Positions 11,253 to 20,973 of a stretch of DNA of 64,000 nt are shown here, piece by piece. Made by a program: the position numbers and the translations under genes. The stretch is from Priestia abyssalis (GTDB lineage Bacteria > Bacillota > Bacilli > Bacillales > Bacillaceae_H): contig NZ_KV917369.1 in assembly GCF_002019595.1 (NCBI RefSeq), positions 1,202,417 to 1,266,416 of the forward strand, read 5' to 3'. How positions within the stretch are numbered: position 1 is the stretch's first letter; each line of letters begins with the position of its first letter. The notes beneath the pieces are model-generated. The model made no database searches. It saw only the letters and a list, made by a program, of their open reading frames with translations, and was not told where the DNA came from.

Positions 11253-12446
11253 ATGTTCCATCGTATTGACGAAGCCCTTGATGATTTAAAGCAAGGGAAG
11301 GTTATTATCGTTTGTGATGATGAAGACCGTGAAAACGAAGGAGACTTTGTGGCTTTAGCAGAAAAAACGACTGCCGAAACGATTAATTTCATGGCAACAC
11401 ACGGTAAAGGACTTATTTGTACACCCATTTCTGAAGAATTAGCGCAGAGTTTAGACTTAAAGCCAATGGTTGGAGAAAATACCGACCCGCATGGAACAGC
11501 CTTTACGGTTAGTATCGATTATAAAACAACCACAACGGGCATTAGTGCATTTGAACGTGCAGACACTATTCAAGCTTTGCTAAATAGTGAAGTAAAAGCA
11601 GGAGATTTCCGCCGTCCGGGCCATGTATTTCCGCTTGTTGCCAAAAAAGGCGGAGTATTAAGACGTGCCGGTCATACAGAAGCAGCGATTGATTTGGCCG
11701 TTTTATCAGGAGCGAAGCCTGCCGGGGTCATTTGTGAAATCATGAAAGAAGATGGAACGATGGCGCGAGTCCCGGATTTAGTGGAAATTGCCAAGACATT
11801 CGACTTAAAAATGATTACCATTAAGGACTTAATCGCTTACCGTAGAAAGCATGATAAATTGGTTCAACGTGAAGTGGACATTCAGCTGCCGACCTCATTT
11901 GGTCATTTCCAGGCAGTCGGATTTTCAAACATTGTGGATAACCAAGAACATATGGCCCTTGTAAAAGGAGAGATTTCTCCCGATGAACCGGTGTTAGTTC
12001 GTGTTCATTCGGAATGTTTAACAGGTGACGTGTTTGGATCGCACCGCTGTGATTGCGGTCCTCAGCTACATGCAGCCCTATCCCAAATTGAGCAAGAAGG
12101 CAAAGGAATTTTACTTTACATGCGCCAAGAAGGAAGAGGAATAGGGCTGTTAAATAAATTGAGAGCCTATAAGTTACAAGAAGAAGGCTATGACACAGTC
12201 GAAGCGAATGAAAAGCTTGGCTTTGCAGCAGACTTGCGTGACTACGGAGTCGGAGCGCAAATATTAAAAGAGCTGGGGGTTCAAAAAATGAAACTGTTAA
12301 CGAACAACCCTCGAAAAATTGCCGGGCTCGAAGGCTATGACCTGGAAATCGTGGAACGCGTTCCACTGCAAATGCCAGTGCTAAAAGACAATGAGCGTTA
12401 CTTGAATACAAAGATAGAAAAACTTGGACATTTATTACATTTATAA
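11253..12446 (+). CDS. ribBA: Bifunctional DHBP synthase / GTP cyclohydrolase II
   Basis: One chain makes both riboflavin precursors: 3,4-dihydroxy-2-butanone 4-phosphate from ribulose 5-phosphate, and the pyrimidine from GTP. The N-terminal domain shows [12 protein letters not shown] and [10 protein letters not shown]. The C-terminal domain shows the zinc motif [15 protein letters not shown] and RQEGRGIGL. The 397-aa length matches B. subtilis RibA. The ATG at 11253 follows GGAAGGGG; the longer frame upstream lacks a site. It is the third gene of the rib operon. Confidence 0.96.
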   Translation: MFHRIDEALDDLKQGKVIIVCDDEDRENEGDFVALAEKTTAETINFMATHGKGLICTPISEELAQSLDLKPMVGENTDPHGTAFTVSIDYKTTTTGISAFERADTIQALLNSEVKAGDFRRPGHVFPLVAKKGGVLRRAGHTEAAIDLAVLSGAKPAGVICEIMKEDGTMARVPDLVEIAKTFDLKMITIKDLIAYRRKHDKLVQREVDIQLPTSFGHFQAVGFSNIVDNQEHMALVKGEISPDEPVLVRVHSECLTGDVFGSHRCDCGPQLHAALSQIEQEGKGILLYMRQEGRGIGLLNKLRAYKLQEEGYDTVEANEKLGFAADLRDYGVGAQILKELGVQKMKLLTNNPRKIAGLEGYDLEIVERVPLQMPVLKDNERYLNTKIEKLGHLLHL

Positions 12447-12463
12447 TTGGAGGAGAAATTAAG

Positions 12464-12931
12464 ATGGCAAAAGTATTTGAAGGACATTTAGTAGGAACAG
12501 GATTACGTGTAGGAATTGTTGTAGGGCGTTTCAATGAATTTATTACAAGTAAATTGCTGGGGGGAGCCCTCGATGCTTTAAAGCGACACGGAGTAGAAGA
12601 GGATCATGTAGATGTAGCTTGGGTTCCAGGAGCATTTGAAATTCCGCTTATTGCAAAGAAAATGGCAGAATCCAAAAAATATGATGCGGTTATTACGTTA
12701 GGTACCGTGATTCGCGGGTCCACTCCTCACTTTGACTATGTTTGCAATGAAGTGGCGAAAGGAGTTTCTTCCCAAACCCTTCAAACAGGAGTTCCAATCA
12801 TCTTCGGTGTATTAACAACAGAGAACATCGAGCAAGCCATTGAGCGCGCCGGTACGAAAGCTGGAAATAAAGGCTGGGAAGCAGCAGCATCAGCGATTGA
12901 AATGGCCAATTTAACGAAAGAGTTGTATTGA
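12464..12931 (+). CDS. ribH: 6,7-dimethyl-8-ribityllumazine synthase
   Basis: RibH condenses the products of RibD and RibBA to the lumazine that RibE uses, and in Bacillus it forms a 60-subunit shell around riboflavin synthase. The 155-aa protein has [36 protein letters not shown] and the [11 protein letters not shown] loop. It starts after GGAGGAG and is the last gene of the operon. A terminator follows at once, so the ribT gene found downstream in B. subtilis is absent here. Confidence 0.97.
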   Translation: MAKVFEGHLVGTGLRVGIVVGRFNEFITSKLLGGALDALKRHGVEEDHVDVAWVPGAFEIPLIAKKMAESKKYDAVITLGTVIRGSTPHFDYVCNEVAKGVSSQTLQTGVPIIFGVLTTENIEQAIERAGTKAGNKGWEAAASAIEMANLTKELY

Positions 12932-12932
12932 T

Positions 12933-12981
12933 AAAGAAGGAAGTCCAAGGCAATATAACCCGTCTTGGACTTTCTTTTTTC
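12933..12981 (+). terminator. Terminator of the rib operon
   Basis: AAGTCCAAG and CTTGGACTT, extended by AAGAA/TTCTT, are followed by a T run directly after ribH. Confidence 0.85.
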
Positions 12982-13068
12982 TATAGTGAATAATTAAAGG
13001 GGATTGTTTTACCCTAATTAGTATTGAGAGTCGAAATAGCAGGAAATAAAAAAATATATTTTTTAGAA

Positions 13069-13119
13069 AATAAAGGAAACTTCTATCTGTGGGTACCTTA
13101 CTTCCTGCTAATGCGGAAC
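13069..13119 (+). repeat. Repeat family 1, short copy
   Basis: AATAAAGGAAACTTC, then a short centre, then CTGCTAATGCGG: the two ends of family 1 are joined with the middle missing, as in the copy at 36468. It lies between the rib terminator and the glcT promoter. Confidence 0.6.
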
Positions 13120-13159
13120 AAATTGTTTTTGATTTTTTCTAAAAACGGTGCCATTTCCA

Positions 13160-13189
13160 TTGACGTTAAAACCGTTTCTTATGTAATAT
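13160..13189 (+). promoter_or_regulatory. Candidate sigma-A promoter of glcT
   Basis: TTGACG, 18 bp, TAATAT, about 55 bp upstream of the glcT start. Confidence 0.45.
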
Positions 13190-13242
13190 GTAAGGACGAG
13201 TAATGAGTAGTGCCAAGTGAAAAATAGGGGAGTGAAGGATTC

Positions 13243-14094
13243 GTGCAAGGGTCCTTTGTCGTAAAAAAAGCATTGAACAACAATGTATTGATTGCGTCAA
13301 ACAAAGAGTATGATGAGGTTGTTTTGATCGGGAAAGGAATCGGTTTCGGGAAGAAAAAAGGCGATGAGATTACATCGGAAGCTGTCGAAAAACTATTTTT
13401 ACTAAAGAGCGAGCAAGAACAGGAGCAATATAAGCAGCTTCTAAACCATGTAGACGAGCGCTTTGTGGGACTTATGAATGATGCGATTTCTCATATTCAG
13501 CATCGGGTAAACGTACCGCTTAATGAGCATATCCATGTGGCGTTGACTGACCATATTTATTTTGCGATTAAGCGTATCCAGCAGGGTATGGGTTTGAAGA
13601 ACCCTTTTTTATTGGAAACAAAAGCCTTATATCCGGATGAGTACACGATTGCCTCTGAGGTGGTGGACTTGATGAAGGAAAAAATGGGGATCGATCTTCC
13701 AAAAGGGGAAGTTGGTTTTATTGCTCTTCATATTCATAGTGCGTTGACAGCCAAACACATTTCAGAAGTAAATAAGCATTCACAGCTGATTCACACGATT
13801 ATTGAAATGATTGAACATTCGTTTAAAATAGAGATTGATCGCGAATCCATTCATTATATGCGCCTCATTCGCCATCTGCATTTTGCGATTGAGCGTGTCA
13901 AGGCAGGAGAAAAAGTAGAAGAACCAAAAAAATTAGCTTTACTCTTGAAAGAGGAATACCCTCTATGCTACAATTTGTCTTGGAAAATCATAAAAGTGAT
14001 GCAGCAGGTATTACAACTGCCAGTTTATGAAGCAGAGGCCGTTTATTTAACGATGCATCTGCAGCGATTGGTTAATAAAACAGAATTAGCATGA
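13243..14094 (+). CDS. glcT: PtsGHI transcription antiterminator GlcT
   Basis: GlcT is a BglG-family RNA-binding protein. It opens the ptsG leader by stabilising the RAT hairpin when glucose is being transported. The 283-aa protein has an N-terminal CAT RNA-binding domain (about 1-60, with VLIGKGIGFGKK), then two PRD domains. Their conserved histidines are in EHIHVALTDHI and ALHIHSAL (PRD1), and in RLIRHLHFAIERV and YLTMHLQRL (PRD2). The start is a GTG after GGGGAGTGAAGG. It lies directly upstream of ptsG, whose leader carries the matching RAT at 14108. In B. subtilis EIIGlc phosphorylates PRD1 to switch GlcT off. Confidence 0.95.
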   Translation: MQGSFVVKKALNNNVLIASNKEYDEVVLIGKGIGFGKKKGDEITSEAVEKLFLLKSEQEQEQYKQLLNHVDERFVGLMNDAISHIQHRVNVPLNEHIHVALTDHIYFAIKRIQQGMGLKNPFLLETKALYPDEYTIASEVVDLMKEKMGIDLPKGEVGFIALHIHSALTAKHISEVNKHSQLIHTIIEMIEHSFKIEIDRESIHYMRLIRHLHFAIERVKAGEKVEEPKKLALLLKEEYPLCYNLSWKIIKVMQQVLQLPVYEAEAVYLTMHLQRLVNKTELA

Positions 14095-14107
14095 TTCATT
14101 CATTTTG

Positions 14108-14138
14108 ATACGTGTTACTGATTCGATCAGGCATGAGT
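14108..14138 (+). promoter_or_regulatory. RAT, GlcT RNA antiterminator site
   Basis: GTGTTACTGATTCGATCAGG, followed by CATGAGT, matches the ptsG RAT of B. subtilis as I recall it. Its 3' part is also the 5' arm of the terminator at 14129-14224, so the two structures exclude each other. Confidence 0.85.
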
Positions 14139-14224
14139 AGAGAAGTGAAACACTGATGTGAAAGAGGCATTTTTGTGCCCTTTTACCGTCCAGTTGTTTC
14201 GTCTTTACTTGTGCCTTTTTTTTT
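14129..14224 (+). terminator. GlcT-controlled terminator in the ptsG leader
   Basis: AGGCATGAGTAGAGAAG (14129-14145) pairs with CGTCTTTACTTGTGCCT (14200-14216) through 16 pairs, some G-U, with one mismatch. A run of nine T follows. A small inner hairpin (GGCA...TGCC) lies at 14166-14179. Bound GlcT would prevent this long stem. Confidence 0.75.
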
Positions 14225-14315
14225 CGTTCTGTGAGAAAAGAAAGCGTTTGATAAAGAATGACGTATCAATTCACTCGCTTGTTGCACACTACAAATAGAA
14301 AAGGAGGTACACCCT

Positions 14316-16367
14316 ATGTTTAAAAAACTTTTTGGTGTATTACAAAAAGTAGGGAAAGCACTAATGCTTCCTGTGGCAATTTTGCCAGCAGCCGGTATTT
14401 TATTAGGAGTCGGTACAGCACTGCAAAATCCAACTCTATTAGAGCGTGTTCCTGCTCTTGGGGGAGATGGGTTTCAGCTCGTTGCTAATGTGTTAGCACA
14501 AGCTGGGGATATTATCTTTGCCAACTTGTCGCTGTTGTTTGCAGTAGGGGTTGCCGTCGGTTTGGCTGGCGGAGACGGGGTAGCAGGTATTGCTGCAATC
14601 GTTGGTTATTTAATCATGAACAAAACCATGAGTACCATCTTAGTTGCTACAGGGAAGCTTGATCCGGCGATGATCGGTCAAGATCCTGCATTTGCCAGTA
14701 TCTTAGGGATTCCGACCTTACAAACAGGAGTCTTTGGAGGTATTATCATCGGTATACTGGCAGCATCGATGTACAATCGTTATTTCAATATTGAACTGCC
14801 ATCGTACTTAGGATTCTTCGCAGGTAAACGTTTCGTACCTATTATCACAGGGGTATTAGCAATTATTCTTGGTGTTGTTTTAATCTTTGTATGGCCGCCG
14901 ATTCAAGGTGGGTTAAATGCTTTTTCAAAAAATATGATTGGCGCGAATCCGACTATATCAGCCTTTATTTTCGGAGTTATTGAGCGCTCATTAATTCCGT
15001 TTGGATTGCATCATATTTTCTATTCGCCATTCTGGTTTGAGTTTGGAGAATATGTGAATAAAGCGGGTGAAGTTGTCCGCGGTGACCAAAAAATCTTCTT
15101 CGCTCAGTTGAAAGACGGTGTGGAATTAACAGCTGGTACCTTTATGGTTGGGAAGTTCCCATTCATGATGTTTGGTTTGCCGGCAGCGGCGTTAGCAATG
15201 TATCATGAAGCGCGTCCGGAAAACAAAAAATACGTCGCGGGTATCATGGGTTCAGCTGCATTAACATCGTTCTTAACAGGTATTACAGAACCACTGGAGT
15301 TTACATTCTTATTCGTCGCACCGATTTTATTCGGTATTCACGCAATCTTTGCCGGTTTATCCTTCATGATCATGGAAATCTTGAATGTAAAAATCGGGAT
15401 GACGTTCTCAGGCGGGGTTATCGATTATATGCTGTTCGGTGTGTTACAAAACCGTACAGACTGGTGGTTGGTCATTCCGGTTGGATTAGTATTAGCGGTT
15501 ATTTATTATTTTGGATTCCGCTTCGCGATTCGCAAGTTTGACTTGAAGACTCCGGGCCGTGAAGATAAAACGGAAGAGGCGGAAGAAGGTACTGTAGAAG
15601 CAGGAGAACTTCCAAGTAATGTATTGGCAGCACTCGGAGGCCAAGCAAATATTTCTCACTTAGATGCTTGTATTACACGTCTTCGTGTATCTGTAAATGA
15701 TGCGAAAAACGTGGATAAAGAGCGTTTGAAAAAACTTGGCGCTTCAGGTGTCCTGGAAGTGGGTAATAACATCCAAGCGATCTTTGGTCCAAAATCCGAT
15801 ACATTAAAAGGACAGATCAAAGATATTATGGAAGGGCGTACGCCAATTGCTGTGAAGGAACCAAAAGCAGTAGAAAAAGAAGTCATCACACCAGCTTCTA
15901 TGAGCGGCAATGGTGACGATCTTGTTTCTCCAATCAAAGGAGAAATCGTGCCTCTTTCTGAAGTGCCGGATCAAGTTTTTTCACAAAAACTGATGGGAGA
16001 CGGTTTCGCGATTATTCCTTCTGAAGGCACAGTAGTTGCGCCGGCGGATGGAAAAATAGTAAACTTATTCCCGACAAAGCATGCCATTGGAATTGAAACG
16101 ACGAATGGTCGCGAAATTCTAGTTCACTTTGGTATTGATACTGTTAACTTAAAAGGCGAAGGCTTTGAGGCTCTTGTTTCTCAAGGCGATGAGGTGAAAA
16201 AAGGTCAACCATTATTGAAGGTCGATTTAGACTTTGTCAAAAATAATGCACCTTCTGTGATTACACCGATCATTTTCACGAACTTACAAGCTGATGAAAA
16301 AGTTAACATCTTAAAGAAAGGTCAAGTTGACCTAAAAGAAGAAAACGTTGTAAATATTTCTAAGTAA
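14316..16367 (+). CDS. ptsG: Glucose-specific PTS permease EIICBA
   Basis: PtsG transports glucose across the membrane and phosphorylates it, taking phosphate from HPr. The 683-aa protein is laid out as a membrane EIIC domain (about 1-410), an EIIB domain with the phosphorylated Cys452 ([10 protein letters not shown]), a linker, and an EIIA domain (about 540-683) with His589 and the phosphorylated His604 ([17 protein letters not shown]). AAAGGAGG precedes the ATG. Expression depends on the RAT/terminator leader and GlcT. ptsH and ptsI follow at 20 bp and with overlap. Confidence 0.97.
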   Translation: MFKKLFGVLQKVGKALMLPVAILPAAGILLGVGTALQNPTLLERVPALGGDGFQLVANVLAQAGDIIFANLSLLFAVGVAVGLAGGDGVAGIAAIVGYLIMNKTMSTILVATGKLDPAMIGQDPAFASILGIPTLQTGVFGGIIIGILAASMYNRYFNIELPSYLGFFAGKRFVPIITGVLAIILGVVLIFVWPPIQGGLNAFSKNMIGANPTISAFIFGVIERSLIPFGLHHIFYSPFWFEFGEYVNKAGEVVRGDQKIFFAQLKDGVELTAGTFMVGKFPFMMFGLPAAALAMYHEARPENKKYVAGIMGSAALTSFLTGITEPLEFTFLFVAPILFGIHAIFAGLSFMIMEILNVKIGMTFSGGVIDYMLFGVLQNRTDWWLVIPVGLVLAVIYYFGFRFAIRKFDLKTPGREDKTEEAEEGTVEAGELPSNVLAALGGQANISHLDACITRLRVSVNDAKNVDKERLKKLGASGVLEVGNNIQAIFGPKSDTLKGQIKDIMEGRTPIAVKEPKAVEKEVITPASMSGNGDDLVSPIKGEIVPLSEVPDQVFSQKLMGDGFAIIPSEGTVVAPADGKIVNLFPTKHAIGIETTNGREILVHFGIDTVNLKGEGFEALVSQGDEVKKGQPLLKVDLDFVKNNAPSVITPIIFTNLQADEKVNILKKGQVDLKEENVVNISK

Positions 16368-16387
16368 ACAAAAGGAGATTGATTATC

Positions 16388-16654
16388 ATGGCAGAAAAAC
16401 AATTCACAGTAGTAGCAGATTCAGGAATCCACGCTCGTCCAGCGACAACATTAGTACAAGCAGCAAGCAAATTCGATGCAGATGTAAACTTAGAGTACAA
16501 TGGCAAAACGGTTAACTTAAAATCCATCATGGGTGTTATGTCTTTAGGTATTCCAAAAGATGCTGTTATTAAAATCACTGCTGAAGGCTCTGATGCAGGA
16601 GACGCTGTTGCTGCTCTAGAAGATACAATGAAAAAAGAAGGATTAGCAGAATAA
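16388..16654 (+). CDS. ptsH: Phosphocarrier protein HPr
   Basis: HPr passes phosphate from enzyme I to sugar-specific EII proteins. In Bacillus its HprK-phosphorylated form is also the CcpA corepressor. The 88-aa protein shows both sites: catalytic His15 (GIHARPAT) and regulatory Ser46 ([12 protein letters not shown]). I chose the ATG at 16388 after AAAGGAG, which gives the usual MAEKQFTV start. Its stop codon overlaps the ptsI start (TAATG). The Ser46 system is the link to the cre sites at 1527 and 44526. Confidence 0.98.
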   Translation: MAEKQFTVVADSGIHARPATTLVQAASKFDADVNLEYNGKTVNLKSIMGVMSLGIPKDAVIKITAEGSDAGDAVAALEDTMKKEGLAE

Positions 16655-18375
16655 TGGCAAAAGAAATTTCAGGCATTGCCGCATCAAGCGGCATTGCCAT
16701 TGCCAAAGCTTTTCGTCTTGAAAACCCAGAGTTAACAGTTGAAAAAACAGCAGTAACAGATACAGATGCAGAAACAGCACGTTTTGAACAAGCACTTGTA
16801 CAATCTACATCAGAGCTTGAAGTAATCAAAGAACATGCTCGTAAAGAGCTTGGCGAAGATAAAGCAGACATTTTCGCTGCACATCTTCTTGTACTGAGCG
16901 ATCCAGAACTTATCAATCCTATTAAAGATAAAATCAAAACTGAGCAAGTGAATGCTGAATATGCTTTAAATGAAGTAGCAACGATGTTCATCAATATGTT
17001 CGAGTCTATGGACAACGAATATATGAAAGAGCGTGCAGCAGACATTCGTGACGTAACAAAACGCGTATTAGCTCACCTTCTAGGTGTAACCATCGCAAAC
17101 CCAAGCATGATTTCTGAAGAAGTGGTGATTATTGCCGAAGATTTAACTCCTTCAGATACAGCTCAATTAAATCGTCAATACGTAAAAGGCTTTACAACAG
17201 ATATCGGCGGACGTACTTCGCACTCAGCGATTATGGCTCGCTCAATGGAGATCCCGGCGGTCGTTGGAACAAAAACAGTGACAGCAGACATCGCAAATGG
17301 GGTTCTGGTTATTGTAGACGGATTAGACGGTCAAGTTATTGTTGATCCTGCTCCGGAAACGGTTAAAGCATATGAAGAGAAAAAAGCGGCATATGAAGCA
17401 CAAAAAGCAGAATGGGCGAAGCTTGTTAACGAGAAGACTGTATCAGCTGACGACCATCATGTAGAATTAGCAGCTAATATCGGTACACCTGAAGATGTAA
17501 AAGGAGTACTAGAAAACGGCGGCGAAGGTGTCGGCTTATACCGTACAGAGTTTTTATACATGGGGCGCGATACGCTTCCAACAGAAGAAGAACAGTTCAA
17601 TGCTTATAAAACAGTATTAGAACGTATGGAAGGCAAACCGGTTGTTGTTCGTACATTGGATATCGGCGGTGACAAGGAACTTCCTTACTTAGATCTTCCG
17701 AAAGAGATGAATCCATTCTTAGGATTCCGTGCGATTCGCCTATGTCTTGAAATGCAAGATATGTTCCGTACCCAACTTCGTGCGTTATTGCGTGCAAGTG
17801 TACACGGCAACTTAAAAATCATGTTCCCAATGATTGCAACACTTGATGAATTCCGTCAAGCGAAAGCTATTTTAATGGAAGAAAAAGAAAAGCTTCAATC
17901 CGAAGGTATTGCAGTTTCTGACAATATTGAGATAGGAATGATGGTGGAAATTCCATCTTCTGCAGTTATTGCGGATCTATTTGCGAAAGAAGTAGATTTC
18001 TTCTCAATCGGAACAAATGACTTGATTCAATACACATTAGCAGCTGACCGTATGAACGAGCGTGTTTCATATCTTTATCAGCCATATAACCCAGCGATTC
18101 TTCGTTTAATCAAAATGGTTATTGATGCAGCTCATAAAGAAGGAAAATGGGCAGGCATGTGTGGAGAAATGGCTGGAGATGAAATTGCGATTCCAATCCT
18201 TCTTGGACTGGGGTTAGACGAATTCTCAATGAGTGCAACATCCATCTTAAAAGCACGTTCTCAAATCCGTCACTTATCAAAAGCAGAAATCGAGAAACAT
18301 GTAGATACCATTCTTTCAATGAATACAACAGAAGAAGTTATGGCATTTGTTAAAGAAACTTTCCATATTGGATAA
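16654..18375 (+). CDS. ptsI: PTS enzyme I
   Basis: Enzyme I takes phosphate from PEP and hands it to HPr. The 573-aa protein has the phosphorylated His190 in [12 protein letters not shown], the PEP-binding arginines in [10 protein letters not shown] and FLGFRAIR, and the active cysteine in GMCGEMAGD. Its ATG overlaps the ptsH stop by one base, so it is translationally coupled. A strong terminator follows at 18380. The splAB genes found next in B. subtilis are absent. Confidence 0.97.
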   Translation: MAKEISGIAASSGIAIAKAFRLENPELTVEKTAVTDTDAETARFEQALVQSTSELEVIKEHARKELGEDKADIFAAHLLVLSDPELINPIKDKIKTEQVNAEYALNEVATMFINMFESMDNEYMKERAADIRDVTKRVLAHLLGVTIANPSMISEEVVIIAEDLTPSDTAQLNRQYVKGFTTDIGGRTSHSAIMARSMEIPAVVGTKTVTADIANGVLVIVDGLDGQVIVDPAPETVKAYEEKKAAYEAQKAEWAKLVNEKTVSADDHHVELAANIGTPEDVKGVLENGGEGVGLYRTEFLYMGRDTLPTEEEQFNAYKTVLERMEGKPVVVRTLDIGGDKELPYLDLPKEMNPFLGFRAIRLCLEMQDMFRTQLRALLRASVHGNLKIMFPMIATLDEFRQAKAILMEEKEKLQSEGIAVSDNIEIGMMVEIPSSAVIADLFAKEVDFFSIGTNDLIQYTLAADRMNERVSYLYQPYNPAILRLIKMVIDAAHKEGKWAGMCGEMAGDEIAIPILLGLGLDEFSMSATSILKARSQIRHLSKAEIEKHVDTILSMNTTEEVMAFVKETFHIG

Positions 18376-18379
18376 CAAT

Positions 18380-18418
18380 AAAAAACGTTTGGCCTTTTTA
18401 GGTCAAACGTTTTTTATA
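18380..18418 (+). terminator. Terminator of ptsGHI
   Basis: AAAAAACGTTTG and CAAACGTTTTTT form a 12-bp stem ending in T residues, just after ptsI. Confidence 0.9.
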
Positions 18419-18798
18419 TGGAGTTGGTAGTTTAAGATAGTATACAAATAAGAGAGTCGTCTTGCATGGGACAAGACGACTCATCTTTGGGAGAAAAGAG
18501 TAACATGAGATTATGCAAATGGGTCTAGAGATCATGAATTCATCGTATCACGCTTAGTTACGTATATGATGAATCTTACATTTATTAGTTTATAAGAGAT
18601 TGCGCTTTCCGTAAAATACATAATAGTTATAGTTACTATGCAAGGAAACTATATATAATCCACATAAAGAATTTAGCATGGGCAGCCGGCCTTTTTTGTT
18701 AATTCAAGATGAAGAATCCCAAAATCCTAAAAAAGGGCCTGAACCAAGTTAATGTTAAAAACTTAAATTATATTTATATATAATTCATTCTCAGCGTT
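18419..18798. other. Intergenic region with a hairpin, no gene seen
   Basis: An 11-bp perfect hairpin (GAGTCGTCTTG / CAAGACGACTC, 18454-18482) has no T run after it. A looser pair (GGCCTTTTTT and AAAAAAGGGCC, about 18690-18741) could end the lysR gene on the minus strand. No open frame with a ribosome site was found. Confidence 0.4.
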
Positions 18799-19686
18799 TT
18801 AAGATAAACCAAGGAAGTTGGACCGAAGGTGATCTAGAAAGGCTTTTGTTGCTATCGAGATGTAACGGTCTTTTTTGATGATTAAGCCGAGTTCCCATGG
18901 AATGATATCATCCAGGTCAATAATGCTTACGTGGTCATGGTTAAGTTTTTGACAGATAGATTGAGGGAATAGGGCTATGCCAAGATTGGCAGCGACCATC
19001 TCTCCAATAAAATCCCACTGAGAGCTTGTATAGGCAATATTCGGTTGGAATCCTGCCCGTAAGCATTCATTATAAATGATTTCGTGCATAGAAAAATCTT
19101 CATGAAACATGATAAACGATTCGTCTTTCAGTTCAGCCAATGAGACAAACTTCCTTCCCGAAAAAGAATGTTTTTTAGGCATGACAACCTGAAGCTTTTC
19201 TTTCGCGAATGGAATGAATTCAAATTTTGCATCATCTACAGGAAGAAGAACGACCCCTACATCCACTTCACCTTGCTCCACAATTCGTTCCATTTTCTTC
19301 GCTCCAAACTCAATCATTTGAATATGAATGAGCGGATAAGAATCACGGAATGATTTCATGATGCGAGGAAAAAACAACGTTCCAATGATAGGAGGGATAC
19401 CAAACTTAATCGTTCCTCTTTTTAAGTTCATTAAATCATAGAGGGAGTTGGATAAGTCATTGAGCGAGCTAAGCACCACTTCTGCTTGCTGAAAAACAAT
19501 CTCGCCGGCATCCGTTAGCTGGATTCGCTTTCCCGATCTGTCGATGAGCTTGATGCCAATTTCATCTTCCAAAGATTTAACCATCTTGCTCAAGGAAGGC
19601 TGAGAAATATGTAATACTTCTGCTGCTTTTGTAAAGCTTTTTTGTTTTGCGACTTCGTAAAAGTATTGAAGCTGACGGACGTCCAT
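18799..19686 (-). CDS. LysR-family regulator, CidR/YwbI-like
   Basis: This is a 295-aa LysR regulator with an N-terminal winged helix-turn-helix (residues 1-60, with SFTKAAEVLHISQPSLSKMVK) and a C-terminal effector domain. The body (GTLFFPRIMKSFRDSYP, SQWDFIGEMVAANLGIALFPQ) resembles B. subtilis CidR (YwbI), which controls the cidAB holin-like genes. No cid genes are nearby, so the target is unknown. The start follows AAAGGAG. It faces away from repeat copy 19848 and the gene beyond. Confidence 0.8.
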   Translation of the reverse strand: MDVRQLQYFYEVAKQKSFTKAAEVLHISQPSLSKMVKSLEDEIGIKLIDRSGKRIQLTDAGEIVFQQAEVVLSSLNDLSNSLYDLMNLKRGTIKFGIPPIIGTLFFPRIMKSFRDSYPLIHIQMIEFGAKKMERIVEQGEVDVGVVLLPVDDAKFEFIPFAKEKLQVVMPKKHSFSGRKFVSLAELKDESFIMFHEDFSMHEIIYNECLRAGFQPNIAYTSSQWDFIGEMVAANLGIALFPQSICQKLNHDHVSIIDLDDIIPWELGLIIKKDRYISIATKAFLDHLRSNFLGLS

Positions 19687-19847
19687 GTAAATCTCCTTTC
19701 AAAAGAGTTAATCTTGATGTCGTATGTAAGTATAAATACAAAGCATATTATAACGATTTTTACAATCATTGTCATTGTTATTGAGTATACAAGAGAGCAT
19801 CATGATCAGCAGGAGAAACACTTTCACTTTTATTTAATTAACGATAT

Positions 19848-20054
19848 AATAAAGGGAACTGCATTCGTGGAATTTCCTTTATTTTTAACAGATAGTAGTT
19901 CATATCCGCGCGATACGGATCACACAGACATTGCGGCGGAGCGCGGTGTTATTAGTTTGTGTTCCTTTATTCGGGCATTAACAGGCAGTGATTTCTACTT
20001 CACCTTCTTAGGTTACATTAAAAAGGGGCTTATTGCCCGTTAATGCGGAGTAAA
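19848..20054 (+). repeat. Repeat family 1, long degenerate copy
   Basis: It opens AATAAAGGGAACT and keeps the order of family landmarks: CGATACGGATCAC, TTAGTTTGTGTTCC, TTTATTCGGGC, AGGCAGT and TTGCCCGTTAATGCGGAGTAAA. It is more diverged than the copies at 23240 and 30683. Its final GGAG serves as the ribosome site of the gene starting at 20058. Confidence 0.75.
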
Positions 20055-20057
20055 TCA

Positions 20058-20867
20058 ATGAAGAGCGAACATCATGTAAGGTGGTTAGAACGGTTGAGCA
20101 AAACAGACGGCATACGAGACCTTATTTATATAAATGGCAATATAAATGAAAAGTGCTTTATAACGTATGGTATTGAATTCAAGGAATTTGTGTATTCACT
20201 TCCATCTCCAATTTCCAATATTTTATTGCTAAAACATCAATATGATGAGAGTGATTTTCATTTTGGAACATTGCTTGATTATGTGGAAGGTGAACAGATT
20301 CATAAATTGGCGCAGGATCATGTATACGGTTACGGAAACTTTTGTTGGATAGATGTAGAGGACATTTCATCGCTTAACCTTCTTGAACCTCATGATTTGG
20401 CTGCTTTGTTATATTTGGGACATTACCAAAAGCCGTTAAACAGCCAGTTTAATAATAAACTAAATAATCAATTTGTTTATTTGGCCCATGATGACGGGTG
20501 GTTTAATAAAACGTACTATAAAGATATATATGATATGAAGCATTTAATGAGCCGAATTGTCCCATTAAAAATATCTTCTTTAAACCAAAAGCGTTTTTCA
20601 TTGCTGCGAAAAAAATCGGAATATCCGCCATTGCCGCTTGTATTGGTGAATACATTGTTAACGTTAACGAATGACGGGCTTTTAATCGATTTTCAGCATA
20701 TGGTTCATACCCGTAAAGATGTACAAGTTCCCGTCTATACAATCGGTGAATTTTTAGATATGGATGAAATGTATAATGAAGTGGATGAGCATAAAAAAGC
20801 AAGTAAACTAAGAGCGAACCTTATTCTAAATAAAAAAGATTTAGAATGGAGTTTAATTGAAAATTAA
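20058..20867 (+). CDS. Conserved Bacillus protein of unknown function
   Basis: This 269-aa soluble protein is of a type I recall from many Bacillus genomes, sometimes labelled oxalate:formate antiporter, which is not believable because it has no membrane segments. Recognisable segments are GNFCWIDVEDI, HDLAALLYLGHYQKPL, FVYLAHDDGWFNKTYY and VPVYTIGEFLDMDEMY. I chose the ATG at 20058, because GGAG lies 7 nt before it; an ATG at 20043 is also in frame but has no site. That GGAG is the end of repeat copy 19848-20054. Two tandem hairpins follow the stop codon. No function is assigned. Confidence 0.75.
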   Translation: MKSEHHVRWLERLSKTDGIRDLIYINGNINEKCFITYGIEFKEFVYSLPSPISNILLLKHQYDESDFHFGTLLDYVEGEQIHKLAQDHVYGYGNFCWIDVEDISSLNLLEPHDLAALLYLGHYQKPLNSQFNNKLNNQFVYLAHDDGWFNKTYYKDIYDMKHLMSRIVPLKISSLNQKRFSLLRKKSEYPPLPLVLVNTLLTLTNDGLLIDFQHMVHTRKDVQVPVYTIGEFLDMDEMYNEVDEHKKASKLRANLILNKKDLEWSLIEN

Positions 20868-20914
20868 AAGAAGATGATTCAAAAGGTAAAAACATACCTT
20901 TTGAATCATCTTCC
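20868..20914. terminator. Long hairpin after the 20058 gene
   Basis: GAAGATGATTCAAAAGGTA and its complement form a 19-bp stem with a 6-nt loop. A-rich and T-rich flanks are short, so its strength as a terminator is uncertain. Confidence 0.6.
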
Positions 20915-20915
20915 T

Positions 20916-20971
20916 AAAAAGACCCGTCACGGACATCTAGTAAAACTAGGGATTCAGTAACGGGTCTTTTT
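20916..20971. terminator. Convergent terminator hairpin, family copy 1
   Basis: AAAAAGACCCGT and ACGGGTCTTTTT enclose ATCTAGTAAAACTAGGGATT. It lies between two convergent genes and should act in both directions. The same sequence type recurs at 39114 and 58671. Confidence 0.8.
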
Positions 20972-20973
20972 CG

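Noticed and set aside
11821..12534. Open frame of 237 codons antisense to ribBA and ribH
   Set aside because: Crosses the boundary of two certain genes on the other strand and has no ribosome site.
18419..18798. splAB remnant after ptsI, as in B. subtilis
   Set aside because: No frame in the region resembles the spore photoproduct lyase genes.
19642..20043. Open frame of 133 codons between lysR and the 20058 gene
   Set aside because: It is the translation of the lysR 5' end (antisense) and the family 1 repeat copy; no ribosome site.
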